This document shows, piece after piece, positions 1 to 10,151 of a stretch of DNA of 64,000 nucleotides. This DNA is from Phlebotomus papatasi (taxonomy: Eukaryota; Arthropoda; Insecta; Diptera; Psychodidae). The notes beneath the pieces are model-generated. The model was not told where the DNA came from. It did not search any database and saw nothing but the letters and a program-made list of their open reading frames with translations. A program made the position numbers and the translations under genes. Where the stretch lies: positions 35,288,712-35,352,711 of the forward strand of contig NC_077224.1 of NCBI RefSeq assembly GCF_024763615.1, in the 5' to 3' direction. The first letter of the stretch is position 1. Every line of letters begins with the position of its first letter.

Positions 1-1079
1 GGCCTGCAATGACAATACAAGGAATTTCGAAATTTTATTTTGAAAAACAAAGAAATAATTGTTTGATATTGTGAGATCTCTATAAATGAATTTTTGATTT
101 TATGAATTACTCCAGCCACAAAACCGTTCACCCAAAAATTGATAGAAAAAAGATCATGCCCTTATTACCCAAAAAAAAAGCACCAGAAAGAGACCAAAAC
201 AAACCAATTTTCAATTGCAATTTTTCCGACTGCAAAACATCACAGTGCTAATGATTTCTTAAGAACTCTGTGTTAATTACTGAAGACGAAATTCATGCTA
301 AATTGAGGAGAGATTAATGGGAAGCAATAATGAAATGTCGGGATGAAAATTACTCATTTGAAATCCATCGAACTAACATTACTGTTGATCAAATTTTAAT
401 AGATTTTTGGAATGTGCCAAGGAAACTTTAATAGGTATGTTATCAATTCGTTTGAAGTGAAGTACTCATAAAATTGACTCTTAAATTGATATGAAATGGA
501 AATTGTTTACAGCAACGGACAATTTAATATCAACTAAAAGCTACAAATTGTGACTCTATTAGAAACGTTCAGTTCTGATATTTATGCAATATTAAGTTCA
601 AAGCAACTTACACGGTTGGTCTGTTGAATTAATAACTCAGATCAAAATAAACACAATTGATCTGTATACTCGACTCATATCACTCCGTGTACTCAATCGG
701 TCCAATCGGTTGTTCACAATTGAGTGCAATAATAGAATTTAATGACCTGAATGACTGAGTTCTTATTAAATTTCATATGATTTTAAACAATTATGCAGGA
801 ATAACCATTTACAAAGGCTAGGCTTTCTTCTTAAACAGGGATGATTATTGTCACTTTCTAGAGGTCGTACAGAATTTCAAGGCCTATCCAAATGTATCAA
901 TTTCATTACAATCGGTTTATATCCTGTTCCAAAAAATTCCAAAAATATCCTCATTTATTTTTCCACAACTCATGTGGCATCCATGTTCAATTGATAAGAT
1001 AACTCAGCTAAAACCTTTGAAGATGTTCTAAAAAATATTAAATTTCCTATGGAAAAATATTTGTGGTCCGTCATTGAGT

Positions 1080-1320
1080 AAAAAGGTTTAGTAAAAAGAT
1101 CACTTGGTCACTATTATAATTTAGTAAACTAAAATATTGGTTTGGTCAGTAAAAATGTAGCAATAGTCAGTAAAATTATACTAATTTAGACCAATAAAAA
1201 ATATCTTTTTTATTATAATAATAAAACAAAAAAACGAGCAGTAAAAAATTCAAAATGGGCAGTAAAAAATTAAAAATGAGCAGTAAAATATCTAATTATG
1301 GTCAGTAAAAAACTTAAATC
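1080..1320. repeat. Degenerate tandem CAGTAAAAA-type repeat
   Basis: The words GTCAGTAAAA, GCAGTAAAAAAT and close variants recur every 15-35 bases. An inverted version (TTTTTACTGCTC) follows at about 1450-1480, and looser GTTAGTAAAATA copies recur near 2500-2600. It is a simple low-complexity repeat with no coding content. Confidence 0.5.
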
Positions 1321-1589
1321 TTTACGAAAATGGGTCTAATTTATATATTTAACATTTAAAATTCTTGCAGGTAGAATGAAAAGTCATTTAATTTTTCCCT
1401 TTGTCAAAATTTGGACGATAATAACACCGTTTCATTTATCTTTTTGTTACTGCTCAATTTTAATTTTTTACTGCTCATTTATACATACAATGCCTAATAA
1501 CAATCAGTAAAGAAATCGGATATGTACATTAAAAAGTGTAATTCTGTAAATAAAATACCAACAAAGTCAAAAATCAATTTCGCTCGTAA

Positions 1590-2040
1590 TGGCTCCGGCA
1601 CACCTTTTAGATTAGGAGAATTTCGTTCAATCAAAATTTATGTCTCTTTCTCTTTCAAACGTTTTATATATATCTATTTCACTCTCATACACTCGAAATT
1701 GAATTGAACTGAATTGAATTTATTGTGATATGAAGAAAAACAGTAGGGGGAAGTGGGGCACCTTTGAAAGTGGGGAACCTTTGAAATTGGGATTTTTCTC
1801 CCATGTTTAAGTGGAACTAAGCCATATCATAATGTAATTCAGTTCCTCAATCTGTTTGTGTAGCTAAATTATATCACTGTAAGACTTAATTTTATTTAGA
1901 AACAAGTGAAAAATCCCAATTTCAAAGATGCCCCACTTCTCCCTAAAGTGAGGTAAACGTAAACATTTTGAAAAAGAAAAGGATATAAATTTTGATTTCA
2001 TTAAGTATTCTTGATCATGTGTGATAAGGTGTGCCGGCAT
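1590..2040. mobile_element. MITE family A (ACACCTTTTAGA ends), split by a family B MITE
   Basis: The left end reads GGCTCCGGCACACCTTTTAG and the right end is its degenerate complement (AAGGTGTGCCGGCAT). Between them lie the family's typical pyrimidine-rich segments (TCTCTTTCTCTTTCAAACG; AAAGAAAAGGATAT). The same ends recur at 2215, 2632, 3581, 3971, 47350 and about 60840. It is non-autonomous, with no transposase. A second element (1746-1943) is inserted in the middle. Confidence 0.6.
1746..1943. mobile_element. MITE family B (GGGGGAAGTGGGGCACC ends), TA-flanked
   Basis: This is a 198-bp hairpin element with terminal inverted repeats GGGGGAAGTGGGGCACCTTT / AAGATGCCCCACTTCTCCC and a TA on each side. 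Close relatives are at 47562-47773 and 27491-27707, with a ragged one near 46524-46684. TA target duplication and size suggest a Tc1/mariner-type non-autonomous element (inference). Confidence 0.65.
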
Positions 2041-2214
2041 CATAAGAAAACGAATTTTGCTCAGTAACACCTACGCACATTGGAAAACATGAAATCCAAA
2101 TTTATGTCACTTCGTATCTTTTTTATGGTGTATATCTATCCTATTCTACCTATCTTTTTTAACATCACAAAAATTTCAATTTGGATTTCAGTACGAATGT
2201 ATGAGAAATCAAAA

Positions 2215-2457
2215 ATGGCTCTGGCACACCTTTTCAATTGATTGAAATTCAATCGATTGAAATTTTACCTCTTACTTTTTCAAACTAAAATAAGATATGT
2301 TTCTCTCTTTCTGTCAAATGAAAATTGAAATTTCAATTTAATTTTCAATTTTAATTTTAATTTGACAAAAAAAAACAGCAACGTCTGATTTCAATTTGAA
2401 GAGGTAAAATTTCAATCGATTGAATTTCACTCAGTTGAAAAGATGTACCAGCGCCAT
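2215..2457. mobile_element. MITE family A variant hairpin
   Basis: Ends are ATGGCTCTGGCACACCTTTT and AAAAGATGTACCAGCGCCAT, which are near-complementary. Internally the words TCAATCGATTGAAATTTTACC and their complement make a long hairpin. No coding content. Confidence 0.55.
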
Positions 2458-2631
2458 TAAAAATAAAAAAGAAAGGTAATCTGGAGGCATAAAAAATTAA
2501 TTTTAGTTAATAAAAACAATTTTAATCAGCAAGAAAAGCGAATTTTGGTTAGTAAAATATCGATTTCGGTTAGTAAAATAGACTGTATTAATTATCAATT
2601 TTGGTTGGTAGGAAAACGATTTCGGATAAAA

Positions 2632-3108
2632 ATAGCTCCGGTACACCTTTTAGATTAGGAAAATTTCGTAAAATCGAAATTCACATCACTTCCCAGCAAC
2701 GAAAGTTCCCTGTTTGTACACTGTTCAACGACCGTCTTCGAAACAAGGTTCGCTTTAGTGTACAATTACATCCTTACGCAACCGACGTGGAAAAAAGCGA
2801 ACGCGGTTGAAGGAATAGTTCTCCTTGGTAGCCACCATTTCTGAACGTTTGGGAAGCCGCTACCGCTGCGTCATGTCGAACAGGGAACTCTATCTTTGCT
2901 GGGTTTCTTTCTTCAAAGTTTAGCATATGTCCATCCTACTCTTCTGCACTCTTCTTCTTCTTTTGAACATCACACCAAATTAAATTTAGTTCAGTCTAAT
3001 TTGGAGTCGAAAGAATAGGATGGACTTAAGCAAATATTTTGAGAAAGAAAGGGACGTGAATTTCGATTTCGTGAAATTTTACTGATCTAAAAGGTGTACT
3101 GGAGGTAT
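2632..3108. mobile_element. MITE family A copy carrying a nested MITE
   Basis: Ends AGCTCCGGTACACCTTTTAG and CTAAAAGGTGTACTGGAGGT are inverted repeats of family A. The internal part is interrupted at 2692-2903 by a different inverted-repeat element. Either side of it, the left and right halves match the uninterrupted copy at 3971-4241. Confidence 0.6.
2692..2903. mobile_element. Nested MITE with CCCAGCAA ends
   Basis: This 212-bp element begins CCCAGCAACGAAAGTTCCCTG and ends CAGGGAACTCTATCTTTGCTGGG (inverted repeats of about 23 bases with a small gap). It is GC-richer than its host. I could not settle the target duplication; flanks offer only short T-rich matches. Confidence 0.55.
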
Positions 3109-3146
3109 AAACAACTCTGGTTACAAAAAAATATACATTTAGATTA

Positions 3147-3556
3147 AGGGCAGAATCACATTGACAGTAAAATACTCACAGTGTCTCGTTAATTTACGCA
3201 TTTTCAATGCAATTCTTACGCAAATTCTCGATTACCGTATTACCTTATGTCATACTCGGTGGCACTAGGTGAAAATAATTTAAGAAAATTGAAGAAATAA
3301 AACGAATATGCATTAAACGGCGAGCCAAGAAAAAAATGCAGGAGAAATTAATCGTACAGTTTTTTTGCTCACCGTTTATCGTATTTGCATTCTCTTTCTT
3401 CAATTTTCTTATATTATGTTCACCTAGTGCCACCGAGTATGAGATAAGGTAATACGGTAATGGAAAATTTGCGTAAGAATTGCAATGAAAATGCGTAAAT
3501 TAACGAAATACGATGAGGCTACGGCGAGAATTTTACTGTCAATGTGATTCTGCCCT
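3147..3556. mobile_element. 410-bp MITE with long terminal inverted repeats
   Basis: The left end AGGGCAGAATCACATTGACA is repeated inverted at the right end. Further inward, segments such as GCGTAAATTAACGA and the pair around 3235-3275 / 3405-3450 (CTCGGTGGCACTAGGTGAA) are complementary, so almost the whole element folds on itself. No ORF of interest; superfamily not determined. Confidence 0.65.
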
Positions 3557-3580
3557 AACAAATCAATTTTCGTTGATAGT

Positions 3581-3784
3581 GCCTTCGGTACACCTTTTAG
3601 CTCGGTATAATTTCATGAAATCAAAATTCGCGACCTCATCTCTCTCAAACTATTTACATAAGCTTCATAATTGGACTGAACTAAATTTAATTTGGTAAAT
3701 TGTTCAAGAGAAGAAGAGTGCGAAAGAGGGATGTGAATTTTGACTTTATGAAATTTTCCTGATCTAAAAGGTGTGCTTGAACCA
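3581..3784. mobile_element. MITE family A copy (short)
   Basis: Left end GCCTTCGGTACACCTTTTAG and right end CTGATCTAAAAGGTGTGCTTG. Shorter than the other copies, with an internal deletion. Confidence 0.5.
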
Positions 3785-3970
3785 CAACCAACTTCAATAG
3801 ATTTTTTACAATTTTGGTACTAACAGAGTATGTCTCACAACCGACTGGGGCAGATTTCCATTTGCTAGAAAAGTCTTCAAATAACTATGAACTAATTCCC
3901 AGTATTTATGAATAATTTTTTTTCCATCCTTATGAATTTCCACAATTTATGATTAATTTTTTGGCCCTTA

Positions 3971-4241
3971 TGGCGCTTTCAACCTTTTAGATCAAGAAAA
4001 TTTCATGAAATCGAAATTCACATCATTTTCCGTCTCAAATTGTTTGCATAGGTCTATCCTACTCTTTCGCACACTTCTTCTTCTTTTGAACATCACACCA
4101 AATTTAATTTAGTTCAATCGGTTCAATCCAATTTTAAGACCGCAACAGTAGGATAGACATATGCAAACCTTTTGAGGAAGAAAGAGAATCGATTTTTTAT
4201 TTTATGAAATTTTCCTGATCTAAAAGGTGTACCGGAGCCAT
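3971..4241. mobile_element. MITE family A copy (uninterrupted, ~270 bp)
   Basis: Ends TGGCGCTTTCAACCTTTTAG and CTAAAAGGTGTACCGGAGCC. The central arms contain TAGGTCTATCCTACTCTTTCG and its complement AGTAGGATAGACATATGC. This is the best reference copy of the family in the window. Confidence 0.6.
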
Positions 4242-5117
4242 AACAATTTTATTTCAATTAAAATTAATTCATACTTTTAACGACATGATAAATTGTTCAT
4301 TATCCTGTAGAAGAATTCTGTAACCGTATGACAATGTCATATGACAAATTTAAAATTTTTCATGTGATAACATCGGAAGAACTTACTGATATTTTGCAGG
4401 GAGTATGGTAAATACTTTGGGCCTTCATTTTAACAATATTTTCCTAACTGGATTATTTCGACCAAATTGTTTTCCATTTTTTTTTTTTTTTTTTTTGGAA
4501 TCGGTGATTACGAATCCAGTATCCGTTTTAGACCTTTCGAAACCATTTCTTTCCAGAATTTTTTTTAATGAAAAATTACTATTTTCAGTTCGCCTTTTCT
4601 GCCTTTTTCGCTTTTTCTAAACCTGCCCAACCACTTATCAAAAACCGCTTTAGAAAAATGGTTCAAAAAGGGCATTTATTTTCAAGATAGGAAAAAATTA
4701 AGTTAAGAAAAGTTGTAGAGCAGAAAATTTCCTATAAGAATGAGCTGATTATAATTTTCTTGAGTATTCTAAGAAGGTCGTAAAGAAATATATTGGAGGC
4801 ACTGGAGGTTTTCGTACATGTTACTCTCTGAGTTATCCTAATGTAACTTTAGAACTGAATTGAAAAGTTTGCAAAAGCGATTAGCAAGTTAATCTGCAAG
4901 TCACGGTGATCTTCTCTTATCAGAAGACACTCCTCTTGTAGTTTATTTTATCATGAAGCGCTTGAAATAGATAGAGCAATTTGGATTTAAATGAGTTTTT
5001 TCATCCCCGGAAATCGTCTATGAAACCGACACGGTGTTAAATGAATGAGATTATAGGGGTTAGTGTAAATAGGAGGATTAGCGTTATATTGCGCAATCTC
5101 TCATCTAACATATCTAC

Positions 5118-5907
5118 TAGTGTTCAGGCACCTCTGCAACTCCCTAGAAATTGGCCCCAAATGCCCAAAGCCACTGGCAATTGTGTTAATCTCCACTTGC
5201 TTCCAGCAGCAATAAGCTGCCGGACCTGAGTCACTTTCCGGACAACATGATTCCAGCATCACGTCGGAACGGAAGAGTCCAAGCGAAAGACGCTTCCCGA
5301 CCAAAGAGACACAACAAATCCAATTAATTTATAAGCACAACCGTGGGGGAAGTCAAAAATTAAGTTGATTTGGTTTTGTTTAGTAAAAAATGGCTCTAGT
5401 GATGGCTGGAAAAAGGAATTCAAGGAATCTTACTTGGTTAGAGCATGTCTTGAGGATATCTTCGTAGATCCGGAATAAATTCCCTGTAAATTCGTCAACC
5501 TGAATAGTATTGGCCAGAGTTGAGCGCAGGAAGTCTGTGTCATGCGCCACCTTGTGCATCAACTCATTGAGGATTGTCTGTAGCTTCACTGCCTTCTCGA
5601 ATTCTTTCCGGGGAAATGAGCTGGGTACCAGAACAAATGGAGCAAACTGCAAGAAATTTGCCATGTCATACTTTCACGTGAGTCCGGGAATCCGGGCGTG
5701 TCTAACCTGCATGACATCCGGATTGAAGTTGGCCTTGGAACGCATTCCAGCACCATGCATGATTGCCCAATCCTTGGACTTGTCGATGACATCCAGCAGC
5801 TGCTCCTCTGGGATAGGAATTGGAATGCATGGCTTGAGAACGGGCAATTCCATGGACGAACAGCAGTCCTCAGGTTTCTGAATGGGATCGCAAACACTAT
5901 CACACAT
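5118..5907 (-). CDS. GSS: Glutathione synthetase, N-terminal part (3 exons; rest off the window)
   Basis: Glutathione synthetase joins gamma-glutamylcysteine and glycine with ATP in the cytosol, the last step of glutathione synthesis. Exons read on the minus strand: 5907-5707 (67 codons from an ATG in AAAATGT context), 5646-5434 (71 codons) and 5292-about 5118. Introns are GTTAGA...TTGCAG (60 bp) and GTAAGA...GGGAAG. The joined protein shows family landmarks: FAPFVLVPSSFP (human YAPFTLFPS), STLANTIQVDEFTGNLF (human SSTIKQDDFTARLF) and LGLFRSDVM followed by KQVEINTIASGFG (human LGLNRSDYM...LKQIEINTISASFG). All phases agree; human residues are from memory. The glycine/ATP-grasp half is missing because the next exon lies more than 5 kb away, beyond position 1. 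The donor at 5117/5116 (GTAGAT) is the least certain junction. Confidence 0.9.
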
Positions 5908-6911
5908 TTTGGGAAAGATTTTTTCACTCCTAAAGCACTGAAAAATGATGAAATAGTGAAGATTTGTGGAGCAACAGATGACTCTTCTTAAGGAAAATTA
6001 TCAAACTGCCTGACCGCAAAATGTTTGCTTATCGCACCACACTGGCAACGGCTGAAGTTTTTACTTAATTTAAATTGGCAGTTGATACACTTTTTTGTTA
6101 AGTTCTAAAATTGAGACGATTGCTGTGTTTGATGCGTCGCGTGCATTGCATTTGCATCGCGATTTCAAAGATAATTTGATTTCTTATTGTAAAAACGGTA
6201 AAAACTTTTAAAAATATTAAGAATTCTAAATCTAAATTACACATAAATATGTTAAAAAAAAAAACAATGAAAAAAACAGAGATAAAACCCAGATAAGCTA
6301 TGCATAGCTTATGGTAGCTGAGATTCTTTACAGATGATCTCGAAATGTATGGAACTCAGGGTTCTTGCATTTGCAACTCGGAATACCTGAAAATTCGATT
6401 GTGAATTGAATTTTGAAGGTAAAATAAATCCCGTTGACTAAACTGTTGTTGTCGGTCGAAATGGATAATATATTAGCTTGACGCGATTCTTTACGTTCTT
6501 TACCCCCAAAATTCAACTCTAAATCGAATTTTCACGCATTCCGAATTGCAAGCATCCCAAGTTCGACGCATTTCGATGTCACCTGTGTCCTGTCTTGTGC
6601 AATTGCATCATCTCACTCTTCCTCCTCTACCTAGAGCTGGTTTGAGAACAGAAGACCGACAAAAGAAGAGTTAATTAAAATCGGTTAATAAATATTAGAG
6701 ATAGACCATGGTCAATTTCGTTATAATAAGGTTCTAAGTCGTCGTAGTGTACAAAACCCTACTGTTGCACTGAACATAACCAGACTAAACAGAAAGCATC
6801 GTTTTACAATCAAATTTCGGTGGAAAAGTTCTTTTTCCACTTGAAAGCAACACAGAGGCAGATATCTCTTTTGACCTCTAACAACTGAAGGTTTTTGACT
6901 CTTGGGGTACA
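5908..6911. other. GSS 5' flank / intergenic
   Basis: About 1 kb upstream of the GSS start. AT-rich, with no recognisable gene and no clear TATA motif that I would assign. Contains short internal repeats of AATTCAATTTTGAA type around 6330-6540. Confidence 0.4.
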
Positions 6912-8486
6912 TTAACCCATTCCTTACGATAGGATTACACATCATACGTAAATTAGGCGATTTTGCATGATTTATTTCTGCGTAATTCAAATTCCAATTG
7001 CTGCCGGGGAAGGCATTTTAGTTGCAATAGTCCTTCAATAACGCAGAAAAAATAGCCCGACAGAAGCAGAAATACATTTTAATGCTTTATTTTAGCTTTT
7101 CGGAAAGGTTTGCAAGTACTATTTTGACATCGCGTCGTTTATGATAATTTTTGCCTTTATTTTCTTTCCTAATTTAAATTCTGGGTAACTAATCCTTTTC
7201 TTAGATAGTTAGACTGCATAAATCAACGGTATTTGTAATAAGTTAATGTAAAGAATTTAAATAAACTCACGAAAAACAAGCGTGTATGATATATCATACG
7301 ATCCAGAAATTAGTTTAATTTTGAGTTCCCGGAACATCCATTTTGAGGTTATGAATGCAGACGTCAAGTTCCGAAAGAAGTGTAAACAAGCTGCGAATTT
7401 TCTAATAAATTTATGATTAAATTTCTCAAGAAACTCAAAAAAGTGAAAGTGAGACATCTGAAAAGACTATAATATGTCTAGTGATGGGTATGTATTAAAA
7501 ATTTAATCATAATTCATTATAATTCTTGGTGAAATAAGCGAGTTTTCTTTCAGATTCAGTGACGTGCAGGGTTCTACTCTACTCGCTGTTGCCTGAATGG
7601 GAATCTGCTGAGGATAAGATTTCTTCAGCTGATACAGAAACCTTGCGCAGTGCTTCACATCTTGATATTGTCCTTCTTCCGGTTGATGATGGTAATGGAC
7701 TGTGACAAAGACACAGCAATGAGCGACGAAGAGGGACATATTGGTTCATTGGGCCGTGGATTACTGAAACAAAGCGGAGAATACTTTGCAACCGGTCAGA
7801 GCAAAATTCAGCTTCAACCAAATAAACCAGACGGTCCATTTGAAGCTTTTGACCAGCAGCAATGTAGTGCACCGAAGGTTTGGAGTAGAAAGAAGATGCT
7901 CCCGAGAATCAGAGTGTCTCACAAGTGTAATGCGAAAAAAATGCAGGAAAAGGATGTGAATCCATTGATGCTGTTTAAAATGACAATGGACAACGAAATT
8001 GTAAATAAAATCTGTGATGATCGAGTATGCCAGACAGCCTGGAAATATGGTATTTACAGTGTCCCGAGAAGAAATATATCAATACCTTGGAATTCTCTTA
8101 GTTTATGGCTATGTGAAACTCCCGGAACAAAAAATGTGCTTTGAAACGCAGGAGGTTTATGTACCCCTAATTAAAAATAAATGAATTATTACAAGCGAAA
8201 TTTTGTTGACCTAGGTTTTCATCAATTAAATGTGAAAATTTGGAAAATTTGAATATATATTACAAGTTTGGTACTTTTTCCGTTCGTTATCCAACGGTTA
8301 CAGAATTTGAAAAAAAAATAAACTGAACCTCGCAGTGTATGTTTTATCATACAGTCTCCCCGCGCCCCCATGATAGATAAATTTTTTTTCTTTTCACAAA
8401 AATCATCTATTAATCTGTAAGGAATGAATTCCAAATTATGAACATTCTATCCCAAATATTTCTAGTACATTGACTGAATGGGTTAA
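6912..8486 (+). mobile_element. piggyBac-like element (copy A), TTAA-flanked, decayed
   Basis: The element starts TTAACCCATTCCTTACGAT and ends GAATGGGTTAA, so the terminal inverted repeat is CCCATTC and the target duplication is TTAA, the hallmark of piggyBac. It encloses a frameshifted piggyBac transposase fragment (7474-8184). Its two end regions match, inverted, the shorter element at 13640-14637: the left 36 bases match 14600-14637 and the right 140 bases match 13640-13780. The element is therefore a real mobile unit, not a chance transposase fragment. Confidence 0.8.
7474..8184 (+). pseudogene. piggyBac transposase fragment, frameshifted
   Basis: The open stretch ending near 8020 contains NPLMLFKMTMDNEIVNKICDD, which is the piggyBac transposase N-domain pattern (aromatic-rich LF, then D-E-I-V and I-C-D). 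Directly downstream but in another frame comes REEIYQYLGILLVYGYVKLP, the family's conserved E-I-x-x-(F/Y)-L-G-I-L-L motif. One indel near 8019 separates them. A second shift near 7590 separates an upstream acidic segment (LLPEWESAEDKISSADTETL). A splice-like pair (GG|GTATGT near 7487, TTTCAG near 7553) could join an initial MSSDG to that segment. The catalytic DDD core and C-terminal zinc finger are absent, so it cannot be active. Confidence 0.75.
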
Positions 8487-8579
8487 GTGGCATGTATGGT
8501 GGATTAACAAATTTGACAATTTCTGATAGAACTAGTCATTTTTCTTAGTTCCTAAGATCCATACCCACCAAGACTTTAT

Positions 8580-8690
8580 TTTTTCCCTTATTTTTGTTCG
8601 TTAAACATTTTTCCTACGATATTTCGGTAAAAATGAATGCAAAACTTTAGAAAATGGAACTTAATTTATTAATTATAGTTAAAAATGAAA
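8580..8690 (+). repeat. Fragment related to the 48.2-49.5 kb palindrome arms
   Basis: CCCTTATTTTTGTTCGTTAA followed by ACATTTTTCCTACGATATTT resembles 49160-49210 and its inverted copy at 48570-48615. It lies between two TTAA elements. Only this fragment is present, without the terminal repeats. Confidence 0.45.
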
Positions 8691-8693
8691 TTA

Positions 8694-9719
8694 TTAACTC
8701 TTTCCGGACCACAACATATCCAGCGAACGATTTTCAGTAAAACTGACTTTATTGTAAGTCTTAGTGGTCAAATATGATACTTTTGTAGAGAAAGAATTTT
8801 CTCCGCCTCTGGGAAATTGGAAAACTCATGGGAACTCTCGTCCCCTACAGAACGCAAAGGATACAAACTTGGACAAACTTCAATTTTCCAAAAGCCAATA
8901 ATATCAATTTTGTGAATTATTTTTGCGTGTCAAATGACTCCTTTACAATGTTGATCACTAAAACAAGAAGAATTATTGACCAGTATCTTGTGGGATGTCC
9001 AGGAAGTGCTGAAAAGGACACCCAGCTCCTGCTTGCCAACAGATTCCTCAAAATATTTCACAGAATAACACTTTAACACACATTTCTCTCAACAGGATGT
9101 TATTGCAGACACATTAAGCTTTCTCAAGAGCCAAAAAAATACTTCCTGGACAATTAGAATTCACCAAAATCTGGAAGAATAGGAAAAACTTCCCCGAAAG
9201 CAATCTCCTTCGCTGCCAAATGTCAAAATTATCGGCCATATTGACAAAAATTTCGCTCCCGCTTGAATTTTCTTACAAGGTTGGTGTCAAAAAGCAAATG
9301 GCGGGCATTGGCGGGATAACCTTACATTTGACCTCTATATTTTTGGGGACGAGAGTACCCATCAACTTTGAACAAGTTTTTTGAAAATTTATGAAAAAAT
9401 TGTTTTTCGAATTTATGTAATTTGTAATTGTTAGTTATCATACTTATTGGCCCCGAGAGGTTTTTCCTTATTCGGGTCTAGAAATATGAAAAAAGTCACA
9501 ATATGTGCAAGGAAGCAGAAAATCGAAAATTCACGATTTTTGACCAAGAATATCTTAGCTCAGGAGTTAATTGGGATCCTGCAAAAAAATATCCTAGATT
9601 TGGACATCCTTATAGTTTGTAATCATCCACAAGAATCGGAATTTTATCGATTCTAAATAGTCTAAAAAAATTATTTTTTCCATGGGTACCCAGAGTCCCA
9701 AAGGAGACGAAAGAGTTAA
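8694..9719. mobile_element. TTAA-flanked element, CTCTTTC ends (copy 1)
   Basis: Begins TTAACTCTTTCCGGACCACA and ends GGAGACGAAAGAGTTAA: a 7-base terminal repeat CTCTTTC with TTAA on both sides. The whole ~1.02 kb is repeated at 61393-62406 with only scattered substitutions and small indels. TTAA targets suggest piggyBac mobilisation (inference). The only ORFs (near 8828 and 9447) are shared by the two copies, but are short, differ in length between them and resemble no transposase I recognise. Inside, ACTCTCGTCCCC at 8833 and its complement at 9347 form a further inverted pair. Confidence 0.7.
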
Positions 9720-10151
9720 ACATTATTTCTAATATAATTACGCGTCTGTCAAGACCCTTACGCTGATTCCAAATATGTATATATCCCAAAATCGCAAAAA
9801 TGAAGTTACGATGAATGCTGATTTAACTGACGATTTGAAAAACAGAAGAACTAGATTTTATATAAATTTAGTTTTGACATTAGAATTTTTTCTAGAACTT
9901 TTAGAAATCTTTTAAACAATCTTTATTTCCATGATTAGACACTTTGCAAAAAAAAAACTTTGACAGGGTTCAAGCCCGATCGAAAGATATGAAAAACCTG
10001 CCACGTTTGCAATATCTGTGATTTTGAAGAAGAGTAAGAGAATTTTGGGCAACGATGGACCAAGCTGTTGCATGGAAAATGTTCTGAATGATAAACTAAA
10101 TTTTTCATATGAATAAGTTCATTTAATTCCCAAAAGTATTAGTCACTGGCA
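9720..10151 (-). other. CSN4 3' untranslated region / intergenic
   Basis: Lies between the TTAA element and the CSN4 stop. A minus-strand AATAAA at 9927-9922 (TTTATT on the plus strand) is a plausible polyadenylation signal about 225 bases past the stop. Nothing else recognised. Confidence 0.4.

Larger units (their letters stand above)
1..5117. other. Large repeat-filled intron of glutathione synthetase (open at left edge)
   Basis: No exon of the remaining glutathione synthetase (substrate and ATP-grasp parts) was found on the minus strand here, so the rest of that gene must lie left of the window. The stretch is AT-rich and is packed with inverted-repeat elements listed separately (1590-2040, 2215-2457, 2632-3108, 3147-3556, 3581-3784, 3971-4241). 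Short ORFs in it are repeat translations. A segment near 4313-4380 is shared with 35222-35285. The first 1 kb shows nothing I can name. Confidence 0.6.

Noticed and set aside
4405..4620. 71-codon ORF with a run of phenylalanines
   Set aside because: Arises from a T16 homopolymer; no gene structure.
5510..5991. Plus-strand ORFs of 97-123 codons over the GSS exons
   Set aside because: Antisense to clearly conserved glutathione synthetase exons.
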